Shown here piece after piece: positions 46,876 through 55,981 of a stretch of 64,000 bases of DNA. The notes under the pieces were generated by a model, which worked only from the letters and a program-made list of their open reading frames with translations, had not been told where the DNA came from and searched no databases. Position 1 is the stretch's first letter, and the number at the start of each line of letters is the position of its first letter. A program made the position numbers and the translations under genes. This DNA is from Verrucomicrobiaceae bacterium UBA2429 (lineage in GTDB: Bacteria; Verrucomicrobiota; Verrucomicrobiia; Verrucomicrobiales; Verrucomicrobiaceae). The stretch lies in assembly GCA_002343505.1 (NCBI GenBank), contig DDQZ01000075.1, positions 12,404 to 76,403 on the forward strand, written 5' to 3'.

Positions 46876-48816
46876 TCAATCCTGGGTGATCTCCTCGATG
46901 ACGACGAGCCAGTTCATCTGATGCACGGGCGGCAGCTCGGCGGGGCTGCGAAGCGGCTTGAGGTCGGCGCTGATATGGTCGGAATGCACGGCGTCATCGC
47001 TGCCAAGTTTGATGTCGAGCGGCTTCCAGGCGGAGGGGCCGGTCTTGCTCAGGGTGCCAAGCTGGCCATGGTGCTCGACGAGGCGGTTGACCACGGTGGT
47101 GCCGATGCGCAGCTCGGCGGAGAAGATGGACAGCGGCGGGAAAAATTCATCCGTGTCTGCGAGACCCGACCCAGCGGGTGGTTGCGCAGCCGGCACGGCA
47201 TTGAGGTCGTCGCCGATGTAAACGCGGTGAGGTGTGACAACGGAAATGCCGCTGGTCCAGGCGGTGAGGTCTTTGCCCTGGCGGATGATGACGCACATGT
47301 CATCCGGCGCGGGCGGGTCGTCCGGGGGTTTGATGGATTCCGGGGCGGAATCCATGACCACGCCGAACCAAAGACTGTTGTTGGTGGCGATGCCCGCGCC
47401 GTTCCCTGCCAGCAGCCATGCGTCGAAGAGCGCGGGTTTGAAAGTCAGGCAGGAGCGGCCGTTGTCAGTCAGCTCGGTTTGGAAGGGCATGGCCTCGCCG
47501 CCCTCGTCAAAAATGGTGGGCCAGTTGACTCCCCGCTGTAAAACGGCCTCGGAGACTCCGCCGGCGGTGTTTTGAAAACGCACCCGCAGCTTCACCGGTG
47601 TCTGGTCCGCCAGGCTGATCATCTCGAGGGCCTCCACGGTGACGCGGCAGCGGCCCGCGCCGGCGAGGTAGTCTTCCCACGCGCTTGGCGCGCCTGCGGA
47701 GGGGCGCAGCAGAAAGGAGTTGCCGGGTTGCAGCGGGAGGAAGGCGAGCCGTCCGGAATTGGCGGACAGGGCCACGGGCAGCACATCGCTTTGCCTTTCG
47801 GCCTGGAGCTGCTCGCGCACGCCGAGGGCGTCGAAGTTGGAATCCACTTCGACACCGCCAAGGTCCAGCGGCCCGCTCATCTCGATGCCGCTGCGCCCGG
47901 CCAGCCGGGAGGCTCCATGAGCGGACTCGACAGCCATCGCATCCGCATAGACGGAGCCTTCGATGCGCACTCTTTCCATGCTCCAGAATGCGCCGTCCTC
48001 ATGCTGGCCGATGGCTGCGAAGGTGGCGGCCTCGATGGGCATCTGAGAAGGCACCTCGTAGAGGGAGAGCACATAATGCCGTACCACCGGCTGGCGCGCG
48101 CCGCCGTAGTTCACTGAAAAGGCCCACCAGTTTCTCTTGGCCACAAAAGGCTGGCCGGGCTGCGCGTAGCCGAACCGGATGTTTGGGTAGGGGATGAGAT
48201 TGTAAACCGGGTGCGCGGTCACATCCGCCAGCAGGCCCGCCGATTGAGCGGCGTAGCGCTTCGCGGGCGTCACCACGGGGCGCAGGGCGTCCGCCTCCTG
48301 CAGGCTCTGGCTCATTTCCAGCAAGGGCGGCACCCTGCCGGTGAAGGCGGACTGGGAAAAGACATTGGCGTAAGCGGTCGTGCCCGGGGTCACCCGCCCG
48401 GCCGTTCCTGTGAGGGAGGTGATCCAGCTTCGGACCTCGGCTCCTGAGCCGTCTCCCACGTCAGCCTGGCGCGCGGTCTCAAGCCGCAAATCTTTGACCA
48501 TGTCTTCTGTGAGGCGCAAGTCCGCTCCGGATAGCGCGACGGCGTCGGCGAAGATTTCACTCCACGACCAGTCCTCCCCCGCCGCGTGGTCCGCCTTCAT
48601 GCAAGCGATGGCGCGCGAGGGGAAGACGGCCACCAGCGCGCGCATGAGGGCCTCCTCGCGCTGGCTGTAGTCGAGTTTGAGCTGCGTCTTCGCCGCCTGG
48701 TCGCGGGTGACGAGGGCCTGCTTGAAGAGCATGGTCAGGCTCAGGGTGAGCATCATGGCGATGCCCGCGATGGCGGGCAGGGCGGCGTAACCGGAGGTTC
48801 GTTTGGTGCTTCTCAT
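46876..48816 (-). CDS. large pilus-associated protein (Verru_Chthon cassette A-like)
   Basis: A 646-residue protein with an N-terminal hydrophobic helix (AALPAIAGIAMMLTLSLTML) but no standard GFTLVE prepilin signal. It is cotranslated with the preceding prepilin genes (4-base overlap) and the downstream pilT, and resembles the large A component of the Verru_Chthon cassette described in Verrucomicrobia, which in turn resembles PilX/PilY-like minor pilins. The long extracytoplasmic part (SLYEVPSQMPIEAATFAAIG and onward) is not otherwise recognised. Confidence 0.6.
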   Translation of the reverse strand: MRSTKRTSGYAALPAIAGIAMMLTLSLTMLFKQALVTRDQAAKTQLKLDYSQREEALMRALVAVFPSRAIACMKADHAAGEDWSWSEIFADAVALSGADLRLTEDMVKDLRLETARQADVGDGSGAEVRSWITSLTGTAGRVTPGTTAYANVFSQSAFTGRVPPLLEMSQSLQEADALRPVVTPAKRYAAQSAGLLADVTAHPVYNLIPYPNIRFGYAQPGQPFVAKRNWWAFSVNYGGARQPVVRHYVLSLYEVPSQMPIEAATFAAIGQHEDGAFWSMERVRIEGSVYADAMAVESAHGASRLAGRSGIEMSGPLDLGGVEVDSNFDALGVREQLQAERQSDVLPVALSANSGRLAFLPLQPGNSFLLRPSAGAPSAWEDYLAGAGRCRVTVEALEMISLADQTPVKLRVRFQNTAGGVSEAVLQRGVNWPTIFDEGGEAMPFQTELTDNGRSCLTFKPALFDAWLLAGNGAGIATNNSLWFGVVMDSAPESIKPPDDPPAPDDMCVIIRQGKDLTAWTSGISVVTPHRVYIGDDLNAVPAAQPPAGSGLADTDEFFPPLSIFSAELRIGTTVVNRLVEHHGQLGTLSKTGPSAWKPLDIKLGSDDAVHSDHISADLKPLRSPAELPPVHQMNWLVVIEEITQD

Positions 48817-49346
48817 CGCGCGCCTCCCCCATAAGTGATCTCCTCGCCGCTCGGGCCGTGCAGGGTGAGCGTCAGGATGCCCTGGTCGGCGGCGAAGGTG
48901 GCGTCCTGGATCCGGTCGCTGATGGTCCATGAGGCGTCCGAGCCGTCCGGATGCGTGTGGTGAAACCGCAGCAGCGCGCTGGAGCCGCCGCTCTCCACAT
49001 AAATGACGCGCGACTCCACGGTCTGCGCGGCGGATTTGAAAAAGAGACGCGCGGCCCTGCCGTCAAAGATCACAGGAGGCGCGCCGGCCAGCGCGGCGTC
49101 GAGGTCATCGTAAATGAGGTAATGGTCCGCCTGGTCAAACAGCCTGCCGATGAGCCTGCCGGTGCGCGGCGCCTCCTCCGCGAGGAAGTTCTGCTGCTGG
49201 ACGAAACGCATGAAGGTGACATGCTGCTGGATCATCACCACCATGCTGGAGCCGAGAACGAGCATCAGCCCCATGGCGGTGGAGACCTCCACAAGCGTGA
49301 AGCCTGAGCGCCTTGCGCGACGGAATGATGCGGACGCGATTTTCAT
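48813..49346 (-). CDS. prepilin-like protein (PilW-like)
   Basis: A 177-residue pseudopilin. The prepilin signal is RRSGFTLVEVSTAMGLML, with the cleavage G just before FTLVE and the conserved Glu at +5. The C-terminal globular part ends EEITYGGGAR. Its stop overlaps the next gene's start by 4 bases and its start overlaps the stop of the preceding prepilin, so this is a tight cassette. Confidence 0.85.
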   Translation of the reverse strand: MKIASASFRRARRSGFTLVEVSTAMGLMLVLGSSMVVMIQQHVTFMRFVQQQNFLAEEAPRTGRLIGRLFDQADHYLIYDDLDAALAGAPPVIFDGRAARLFFKSAAQTVESRVIYVESGGSSALLRFHHTHPDGSDASWTISDRIQDATFAADQGILTLTLHGPSGEEITYGGGAR

Positions 49347-49810
49347 AAGGTGCGCAGGGTGGCGCGGCTCTTCACATACTGCTTGCCGCCGATGTGGTAG
49401 GTGAGAATCGAGTGCAGCCGCCAGATGGCGAGCGGGGCGTCCTCCTCGCCGCCGGTTTCATTGACGCGAAACCGGATCAGGTCCCCAGTGATCTCCACGC
49501 CGCCCGCCACGCGGCCCAGAGTGACGGTTTCCTCATGGCGCGGAGGATCGTCCTCGCCCGCGTCGGGCCAAATGGAGTCCGGCGCTGTGAGGTCTGCCAC
49601 GGGGATGCGGTTGGCTAGCGCGGTCTCGCGGGTCATGAAGGCGTCCGTCAGTGTCTGCATGATGGTCCACTGGTTGCTGCCCACGGAGAGCAGGGAGGCT
49701 TTCATCAGCATGAGGGCCAGGACGGTGGCCACACCCAGGCCGAGGGAGACCTCGATCAAAACACTGCCCTGGTGCTGGCGGGCGCGATGGAGTGTGCGCG
49801 GCGGATTCAT
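49343..49810 (-). CDS. prepilin-like protein (PilV-like)
   Basis: A 155-residue protein with a prepilin-like N terminus (QGSVLIEVSLGLGVATVLAL), in which Ser-Val replaces the usual Phe-Thr but the +5 Glu is present. It overlaps the next gene by 4 bases, and its small globular domain ends in YHIGGKQYVKSRATLRTL. Likely a minor pilin of the same system. Confidence 0.8.
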   Translation of the reverse strand: MNPPRTLHRARQHQGSVLIEVSLGLGVATVLALMLMKASLLSVGSNQWTIMQTLTDAFMTRETALANRIPVADLTAPDSIWPDAGEDDPPRHEETVTLGRVAGGVEITGDLIRFRVNETGGEEDAPLAIWRLHSILTYHIGGKQYVKSRATLRTL

Positions 49811-49825
49811 GGTTTGTTGTTATTT

Positions 49826-50905
49826 TCACTCCGGCGAGCGCTCCGCCGTGGTGATCTGTCCGCGGGATGAGACGGTGCGGTCCACCTCGAAGGTGACATG
49901 CAGCAGGCGCTCCGGCGCGCGGTTGAAAAAGGGCGTCTCGGTGATGACCTCCAGGGTGTAGATGCCGTCGGTGGCGGCATAGTTCGAGAGGTCCTCCATC
50001 GAGATGGAGAGGGTCTGGGGAACGTTGGTGGGCTCCTCCTCGAGTTCGGGGTTGTAATGACGGCCGAAGCGCCGCTCGGTGCCGTTGATCAGCGTGCCCG
50101 CCGTGCCCAGCGCCTGAGTGCCTGTGTAAAGCTGCACATAAGTCCGCGAGTCGGGATAAAGGTGGTTCAGGCGGACGATGATGGAAGGGATGCGGTCAAG
50201 GAAGACCTGCCCGGCGGTGACGTTCTCAATGCTGGCGGTGGCGACCGGCCAGACCTCGATCCTCGGCTGCGCCAGGATGGTGTCCGGCACGCCATCCGCC
50301 GCGTACCGGATGAAGGTGTAGATTTGCTCCCCGCAGCCTCCGCTCAGACTGGCGGACGGCAGTTCGTGGTAGAGGGGCGAGAGCGACTGCGCGCCGTTTT
50401 GCAGATTGGCCTCGTGGATGAGAAAAGCCTCCGCGCCAGCGCCGGAGTAGGTCTCCATGTCGAACAAGCGCCCCTGAACGGAAAAATACAGCTCGCGCTC
50501 CGCCTGGTTGGTGCTGCCAGGAACCAGGCCGGAAACCTGGAGGTTGATGCCGAAGGGGCGGTCCGCGCGGGTGCGGCGCACGAAGTTCGAACTGGCTGGG
50601 TCGCCGCGCACATAGGCGTCCTCGGTGGCGATGACCAGTTCGATCACAGGCGCGTAGGCTCGGATCAGCTTGGTGTCGAGCAGGTAGATGTTGTTGTCCC
50701 AGGCGGTGCCGCGGGCGAAGAGTTCGAAGAGCGAACCTTGCTCGCTGACAGGCAGGGCGGCCGTGAAAGGCCCGCCGGTGGGTCCCAAGGGCAGGTCGTA
50801 TGTAAGGCCGCTGGTCAGGTCCGTCTGCCGGACCCATGACTCCTGGGCGGGGAGCTGAGCCCAGGCAAAAATGATGGCCGTCAGGAGTTGCGCGAGTTGT
50901 TTCAT
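49826..50905 (-). CDS. secreted protein of the pilus operon
   Basis: A 359-residue protein with an N-terminal signal (MKQLAQLLTAIIFAWAQLPA). It is rich in beta-type sequence (SFRFSVQGRLF-like ELYFSVQGRLFDMETYSG, IYTLEVITETPF), without any family I recognise. Tight spacing puts it in the pilus operon; it may be an adhesin or an assembly factor. Confidence 0.55.
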   Translation of the reverse strand: MKQLAQLLTAIIFAWAQLPAQESWVRQTDLTSGLTYDLPLGPTGGPFTAALPVSEQGSLFELFARGTAWDNNIYLLDTKLIRAYAPVIELVIATEDAYVRGDPASSNFVRRTRADRPFGINLQVSGLVPGSTNQAERELYFSVQGRLFDMETYSGAGAEAFLIHEANLQNGAQSLSPLYHELPSASLSGGCGEQIYTFIRYAADGVPDTILAQPRIEVWPVATASIENVTAGQVFLDRIPSIIVRLNHLYPDSRTYVQLYTGTQALGTAGTLINGTERRFGRHYNPELEEEPTNVPQTLSISMEDLSNYAATDGIYTLEVITETPFFNRAPERLLHVTFEVDRTVSSRGQITTAERSPE

Positions 50906-50917
50906 GTCGTCAATGGC

Positions 50918-51472
50918 TCAGGGTTTTCCGGCTCCGGGCGCGGGTTCCAGAATGCTGATCGGACCGCCGCGATAAACGGAGACGACCAGACGGCGCTCTC
51001 CGGCAAGATCGCGCAGCAGGGGCGCTGCCGACTTGGCATCTCCCTTCGCCATGGCCAGGGGCACTTCCCTGGCGTGTAGCCAGGCCGAGTTGCGCTTCAG
51101 AAATGAGGGCCAGAATGTGAAGTCGCCGGCGGGTTCGGAGATCACCCGGTTCTGGAGGGACTCCGGCAAATGCAGGATGGCTCCGAGCGGCACCAGCGTG
51201 TGCTTTTCACCGTCAAAGAGGATGATGGACCGGGCGTAGGGAGAGGTTTGCGCGGCGGGGCGTCTGCCGGTGACCGGCTTCGTTGTCTGAAGCAGCCAGT
51301 CGCTGGTTTTCCGCGCTTTTGCCGCCTCCTGCCTCAGCGCCTCCTCGGTCACCACATCGCGCGGCACCGGGCGCTTCATCAGCGGCACTGTCTGCGCCGT
51401 GGCCGCGGCGGCTGTGGCAAGGAGCAGTCCCGTCATGAGGACGGCGCTCCGCGTCGGGATCGGGAGTTTCAT
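50918..51472 (-). CDS. secreted protein of the pilus operon
   Basis: A 184-residue protein starting MKLPIPTRSAVLMTGLLLAT with a signal peptide ending near AQT. The middle (YARSIILFDGEKHTLVPLG, then ILHLPESLQNRVISEP) is conserved-looking but unassigned. It lies 5 bases from the upstream gene and 12 from the next, within the pilus operon. Confidence 0.6.
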   Translation of the reverse strand: MKLPIPTRSAVLMTGLLLATAAAATAQTVPLMKRPVPRDVVTEEALRQEAAKARKTSDWLLQTTKPVTGRRPAAQTSPYARSIILFDGEKHTLVPLGAILHLPESLQNRVISEPAGDFTFWPSFLKRNSAWLHAREVPLAMAKGDAKSAAPLLRDLAGERRLVVSVYRGGPISILEPAPGAGKP

Positions 51473-51477
51473 GGGCG

Positions 51478-52053
51478 TCAGTCTCGTGTGATGGTTGCCA
51501 CTCCATCGGGCTGCGTGCCGGCGCTGACCAGCAGCCAGTCTCCCACATCGAAGTGCAGGCTGCCGACCGGCACGGGCGGATTTTTTTGGTATTCGCCGAG
51601 CAGGTTGAAGAAGCCGTTTGGTTTGTGGGCGTTGCCATTGCCCTGCCATTCCGTGGTCACTGTTATGGGGTAGCTGGTTGCTTTGAAGACTGCCGCCGGT
51701 GTCACCAGCAGGGTTTGCAGCGGAGCCGTGTTAAACTCCTGCACATCGCGGAAGTAGAGATTGCCGACATGCTCCCGGGGCGTTTGGTTGTTGTCCCAGA
51801 CATTCGCCTTGAGGTGAAACTGGCCGCCGTTGCCCTTGGTGCCCGAATGGCCCGGTGCGCCCAGGGTGTCACCCTTGGCCTGGATGCCGGAGAGCACGAA
51901 TTTGTAGGAGTTCGTCAGTTGGTAATCAATTTTGAAGGGCACTTGCACAGCGATGCGCGCACCCACAGGCACTCCAGGAGCGCCAAGAATGATGTCTGAA
52001 TGGGCACAGGTGGCTGTGCCGAGAACCAGGGTTAGGAGCAATGTTGTTTTCAT
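51478..52053 (-). CDS. secreted protein, first gene of the pilus operon
   Basis: A 191-residue protein with a signal peptide (MKTTLLLTLVLGTATCAHS). It is beta-rich and has no clear family. The start at 52053 is fixed by the signal. It is divergent from the DUF1080 gene across a 227-base AT-richer gap that probably holds both promoters. Confidence 0.55.
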   Translation of the reverse strand: MKTTLLLTLVLGTATCAHSDIILGAPGVPVGARIAVQVPFKIDYQLTNSYKFVLSGIQAKGDTLGAPGHSGTKGNGGQFHLKANVWDNNQTPREHVGNLYFRDVQEFNTAPLQTLLVTPAAVFKATSYPITVTTEWQGNGNAHKPNGFFNLLGEYQKNPPVPVGSLHFDVGDWLLVSAGTQPDGVATITRD

Positions 52054-52280
52054 GAGATTCTCAATTTTGAATGTTTTCCGGGATGGGAAGCCATTCCCAG
52101 GACTCACAAGCAGAATGTATCAAATTTGAGAAAATGACAATGGAAATTATGGATAATAATAAATAATCAGTCCTTTTCATGCGATTAGCCCGCCTTCGCG
52201 GATTTCGCACAGCTTTCCTTTTCCCAATTGAAAGCCCGCATTCTTGCCATCGTAGCAAGCCAGCCAACCACGCACCCTGC

Positions 52281-53018
52281 ATGAAATCACCTTTTGCTTT
52301 CGCTCTTCTTTTACTGTCCGCCTTGCCGTCTCCTGATATGCGCGCTGATACGCCACCTGAGGGTTTCCGCGCTCTTTTCAATGGCAAAGACCTGACCGGC
52401 TGGCATGGCCTCAACCCCCACTCTGTGGTGAAGCTGGAGGGCGAGAAAAAAGCCGCCGCGCTGCAAAAAATGCGCGACGAATTTGCCGCGCATTGGCGTG
52501 TGGAGAATGGCGAACTGGTCAACGATGGCACTGGCCCCTACGCCAGCACGGACGAGGAGTTGGGAGACATCGAGTTGCTCATCGAATACAAAACCGTGCC
52601 CAAGGCCGACAGCGGCATCTACCTGCGCGGCACGCCCCAGGTGCAGATTTGGGACAAAAACCAGGTCTTCGATCCCGCCAAACCCGCGCGCCGTCCGCAT
52701 CTGGGTTCCGGCGGCCTTTTCAACAACACGCCAGACACGCCGGGGCGCGATCCGCTGGTGCTGGCGGACAGGGAATTCGGCGAGTGGAACAGCTTCCGCA
52801 TCCGGCAGATCGGAGCGCGCACCTGGGTCTGGCTCAATGACAAGCTCGTCGTGGATGGCGCGGTCATGGAAAACTTCTGGGACCGTGAAAAGCCCCTGCC
52901 CGCCAAAGGCCCGCTCATGCTGCAAACCCACGGCGGCGAGATCCGCTGGCGCAATATTTTCGTGCGCGAGATCAGCGCCGTTGATGCCGCGCGCATCCAG
53001 GCTGGCGGGCAGAAGTGA
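52281..53018 (+). CDS. secreted DUF1080 protein (3-keto-disaccharide hydrolase-like)
   Basis: A 245-residue protein with a signal peptide (MKSPFAFALLLLSALPSPDM). GFRALFNGKDLTGWHGLN, SGIYLRGTPQVQIWD and GEWNSFRIRQIG are typical of DUF1080 (PF06439), a LamG/concanavalin-like fold abundant in Planctomycetes and Verrucomicrobia. Some members hydrolyse 3-ketoglycosides. It starts a run of plus-strand secreted glycan-related genes. Confidence 0.88.
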   Translation: MKSPFAFALLLLSALPSPDMRADTPPEGFRALFNGKDLTGWHGLNPHSVVKLEGEKKAAALQKMRDEFAAHWRVENGELVNDGTGPYASTDEELGDIELLIEYKTVPKADSGIYLRGTPQVQIWDKNQVFDPAKPARRPHLGSGGLFNNTPDTPGRDPLVLADREFGEWNSFRIRQIGARTWVWLNDKLVVDGAVMENFWDREKPLPAKGPLMLQTHGGEIRWRNIFVREISAVDAARIQAGGQK

Positions 53019-53111
53019 GTTGGCGGGTGAGGCGCGGCTTCATCGTTCCGGGAAACAGGGAGGCGAAGGATTCGTGCAAGCTCCGGGCGAAATCCGCTTA
53101 TCCCTTCCCGC

Positions 53112-54500
53112 ATGAAACCAACCGCCCTCCTCTTGTCCGCCCTCGCATTCAGCGCCCACGCCGCCGCGCCGCTCGATCTCGGCACCCGCTGGGAGTTGTT
53201 TGTTGATGAATATCTCGTGTCTGAAAAAAGCGGCGTGAACTTGAAGCTGCATGAACCGATGAAACGCGAGATCGTGCTCACCACCGACAAACCCTGGGAA
53301 GGCCGCACCTGCGCCTACTTCAGCGTCATCCAGGATGGCAAAAGGGTGCTGATGTATTACCGAGGCTCCTCCGGTGGGAGCGATCACAGCGACGCGCAAG
53401 TCACCTGCGTGGCCGAAAGCACGGACGGCATTCATTTCACGCGTCCGAAGCTCGGTTTGATCGAGGCAGGCGGCACCAAGGACAACAACGTCATCTGGCG
53501 CGGTGTCGAATCGCACAACTTCTCGCCGTTTCTCGACACCAATCCCGCCGCCAAGCCCGGGCAGCGCTTTAAAGCGCTCGGCGGCGTGAAACAGCCGGGC
53601 AAGAACTGGCATCAAGGCGAGACGCCCGGCGGCCTTTATGCCTTTACCTCCGCCGACGGCATCCAATGGACCAAGATGCGAGACACGCCGGTGATCACGA
53701 AGGGCGCGTTCGATTCGCAAAACCTCGCTTTCTTCGACACCACTCGCGACCGCTATGCCTGCTTCAGCCGGATTTTTCTCAACAAGGTCCGCGCCGTGCA
53801 GAGCCACCACTCCGCCGACTTTCTGACTTGGAGCGATGGTGTGCCGCATGAGTATGCGGAAGGAGTGCCGTGGGAGCACTTTTACACCAGCGCCACCGTG
53901 CCATGCCCCACCGCGCCGCACTTGTTTCTCTCCTTTCCAAAGCGTTTCGTCACCACACGAAAAAAGGTGCCAGAACACGAAGGTCCTGGTGTCAGCGACG
54001 CTGTGTTCATGTCCAGCCGTGACGGTGTGCGTTGGGACCGCCCTTTTCTCGAAGCCTGGGTTCGCCCCGGTCCCGATCTCAAAAACTGGACCGACCGCAA
54101 CAACATGACCGCCAACGGCATCGTCATCACCGGCGATGGTGAGTGGAGCCTCTACATCAGCGAGCACTACCGCCACCCCGACCACCGCATCCGCCGCCTT
54201 ACCGTGCGCAAGCAGGGTTTCGCCTCCATGCATGTCGGCGCCCAAGGCGGCAGCTTCACCACGAAGCCGCTGAAGGTCACCGGCTCCAAACTCCTGCTCA
54301 ACTACGCCACCTCCGCCGCCGGCAGCGTGCAGATTGAGGCGCTGGATGAAAGCGGAGCAGTCGCGGCCAAGTCCGCTGAAATCTACGGTGATGAGTTTGA
54401 GGCTCCGCTTCTTGATCTGTCGAAGCTGGTTGGAAAAACCATCACGCTCCGCGTCAGCATGAAGGATGCTGACATCTACGCCCTCCAATTTGCAGACTAA
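53112..54500 (+). CDS. secreted glycosidase-like beta-propeller protein
   Basis: A 462-residue protein with a signal peptide (MKPTALLLSALAFSAHAAA). WELFVDEYLVSEKSGV and the repeated blade pattern with ESTDGIHFTRPKLGLIE and FTSADGIQWTKM point to a five-bladed propeller, as in GH43/GH32/GH130-type glycosidases; the C terminus may be a beta-sandwich. The substrate is unknown. It is closely followed by the sialidase-like gene (12 bases). Confidence 0.7.
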   Translation: MKPTALLLSALAFSAHAAAPLDLGTRWELFVDEYLVSEKSGVNLKLHEPMKREIVLTTDKPWEGRTCAYFSVIQDGKRVLMYYRGSSGGSDHSDAQVTCVAESTDGIHFTRPKLGLIEAGGTKDNNVIWRGVESHNFSPFLDTNPAAKPGQRFKALGGVKQPGKNWHQGETPGGLYAFTSADGIQWTKMRDTPVITKGAFDSQNLAFFDTTRDRYACFSRIFLNKVRAVQSHHSADFLTWSDGVPHEYAEGVPWEHFYTSATVPCPTAPHLFLSFPKRFVTTRKKVPEHEGPGVSDAVFMSSRDGVRWDRPFLEAWVRPGPDLKNWTDRNNMTANGIVITGDGEWSLYISEHYRHPDHRIRRLTVRKQGFASMHVGAQGGSFTTKPLKVTGSKLLLNYATSAAGSVQIEALDESGAVAAKSAEIYGDEFEAPLLDLSKLVGKTITLRVSMKDADIYALQFAD

Positions 54501-54512
54501 CCTCAACCCATC

Positions 54513-55568
54513 ATGAAACACCTCCTCTGCCTCCTCGCCCTCTGCGCGCCGCTCGCCGCGCAGGAAATCACCCGATTCATCGCCATCGACAACGTCTGCG
54601 CGTGGCCCTGCCTCACACTGCTGCCGGATGGCAGCATCAACGCCACCATCTTCGGCCAGCCCAGCCACGGACAGATCGCGGGAGCCGCCGAATGCTGGAA
54701 CAGCAAGGACGGCCAGTTTTGGGAAAAGCGCGGCATTCCCGCGCCGAACGACCCAAACACGAACCGCATGAATGTCGCCGCCGGACTGGCGAAGAACGGC
54801 GACCTGCTCGTGCTCTGCTCCGGTTGGACGAACGAAAAACAGCCGCAGCGGCCCAAGCAGCCGGATTTCCGCGACGACATCCTCTCCAGCTGGGTATGCC
54901 GCAGCAGTGATGGCGGCAGGACATGGTCGCAGATCAAGGATTTCCCTGCCCCGGATGCCGGCTGGACGAATTACATCCCCTTTGGCGACATCAAAGTCGG
55001 CGAGGACGGCGCGCTGCACGTCTCCTGTTATGGCGGCGAGTTCACCGACCCCGCCAAGAGCACCAAAACCAAAGGCTACCGGTCCTGGCACTTCCGCAGC
55101 GATGACGACGGCAAGACATGGCAGCGCACCGGCACGATTGGGCCCAAAAGCAACGAGACCACCCTCCTCCACCTCGACGGCAAGCGCTGGATGGCGGCCT
55201 CCCGCTACACGACGATGGAAATCTATCTCTCCGAGGACGACGGCGTCACCTGGAGCGGCCCGCAGGCCGTCACCGCCAAAAACGAGATCAACGGCCACCT
55301 GCTACGCCTCAAAGACGGCCGCATCCTCATGGCCTACGGCAGCCGCGTGAAGGACCAGTATGGCGTGCTCGCCAAGATCACCGCCGATGAAGGGAAAACA
55401 TGGACCGAGCCGGTCCGGGTCGCGCACACGCTCATGTCCGACTGCGGCTACCCCAGCACTGTGCAACGAGCCGATGGCAGACTCGTGACCGCCTGGTATT
55501 CCAAAGCCAGCGAAAACCACCAGCGCTACCACATGGGCGCAGCCATCTGGGACGCGCCCGCGCCCTGA
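54513..55568 (+). CDS. secreted BNR/sialidase-like protein
   Basis: A 351-residue propeller with a signal peptide (MKHLLCLLALCAPLAAQ) and three Asp-box (BNR) motifs: SSDGGRTWS, SDDDGKTWQ and SEDDGVTWS. The family includes exo-alpha-sialidases and related glycosidases. The arginine triad of true sialidases is not obvious, so activity is uncertain. Cotranscribed with the preceding propeller gene. Confidence 0.8.
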   Translation: MKHLLCLLALCAPLAAQEITRFIAIDNVCAWPCLTLLPDGSINATIFGQPSHGQIAGAAECWNSKDGQFWEKRGIPAPNDPNTNRMNVAAGLAKNGDLLVLCSGWTNEKQPQRPKQPDFRDDILSSWVCRSSDGGRTWSQIKDFPAPDAGWTNYIPFGDIKVGEDGALHVSCYGGEFTDPAKSTKTKGYRSWHFRSDDDGKTWQRTGTIGPKSNETTLLHLDGKRWMAASRYTTMEIYLSEDDGVTWSGPQAVTAKNEINGHLLRLKDGRILMAYGSRVKDQYGVLAKITADEGKTWTEPVRVAHTLMSDCGYPSTVQRADGRLVTAWYSKASENHQRYHMGAAIWDAPAP

Positions 55569-55981
55569 GCCGGGAATTGACTCCGGAACTTCCGTCTTCG
55601 CACCTGCGGCGGCACTGAAGATGGCCCGGCTTCCGCAAAAGCAGGGCTTTGCTCACAAAGCCAGATGCTGGCAAGCCAGGAAGCCCGGATGCTGAAATCC
55701 CCGGGCGGTTCTCGCCATCGTCATCCCAGCCATGAGCGCAACCGCCATACCCCATCATGATTCGCTGCCTGGCGGGCCGCTGGTGATCCAGACGCAGGGC
55801 TGCACGCCGCGTCTGTGGGCGGGCCGGCGGGCGCGGATTTTCTCGTGACCAAGCTGGCGGAGCCGGGAGCGTTCCAGGCCTGTGTGTGCGAGGTCAATGC
55901 CGGCATCGAGTCCATGGGGCTTTACTACCGCATCTGCGGGGAGTTCATTCTGCGAAAGCTGCAGGTCGCAGCATAAGGCGG
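55569..55981. other. intergenic stretch with a possible gene remnant
   Basis: A plus-strand frame at about 55757-55975 without an ATG start encodes a protein-like sequence, with LVTKLAEPGAFQACVCEVNA followed shortly by MGLYYRICGEFILRKL, ending at a TAA by 55975. It may be a decayed gene. Nothing else is recognisable. Confidence 0.3.
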
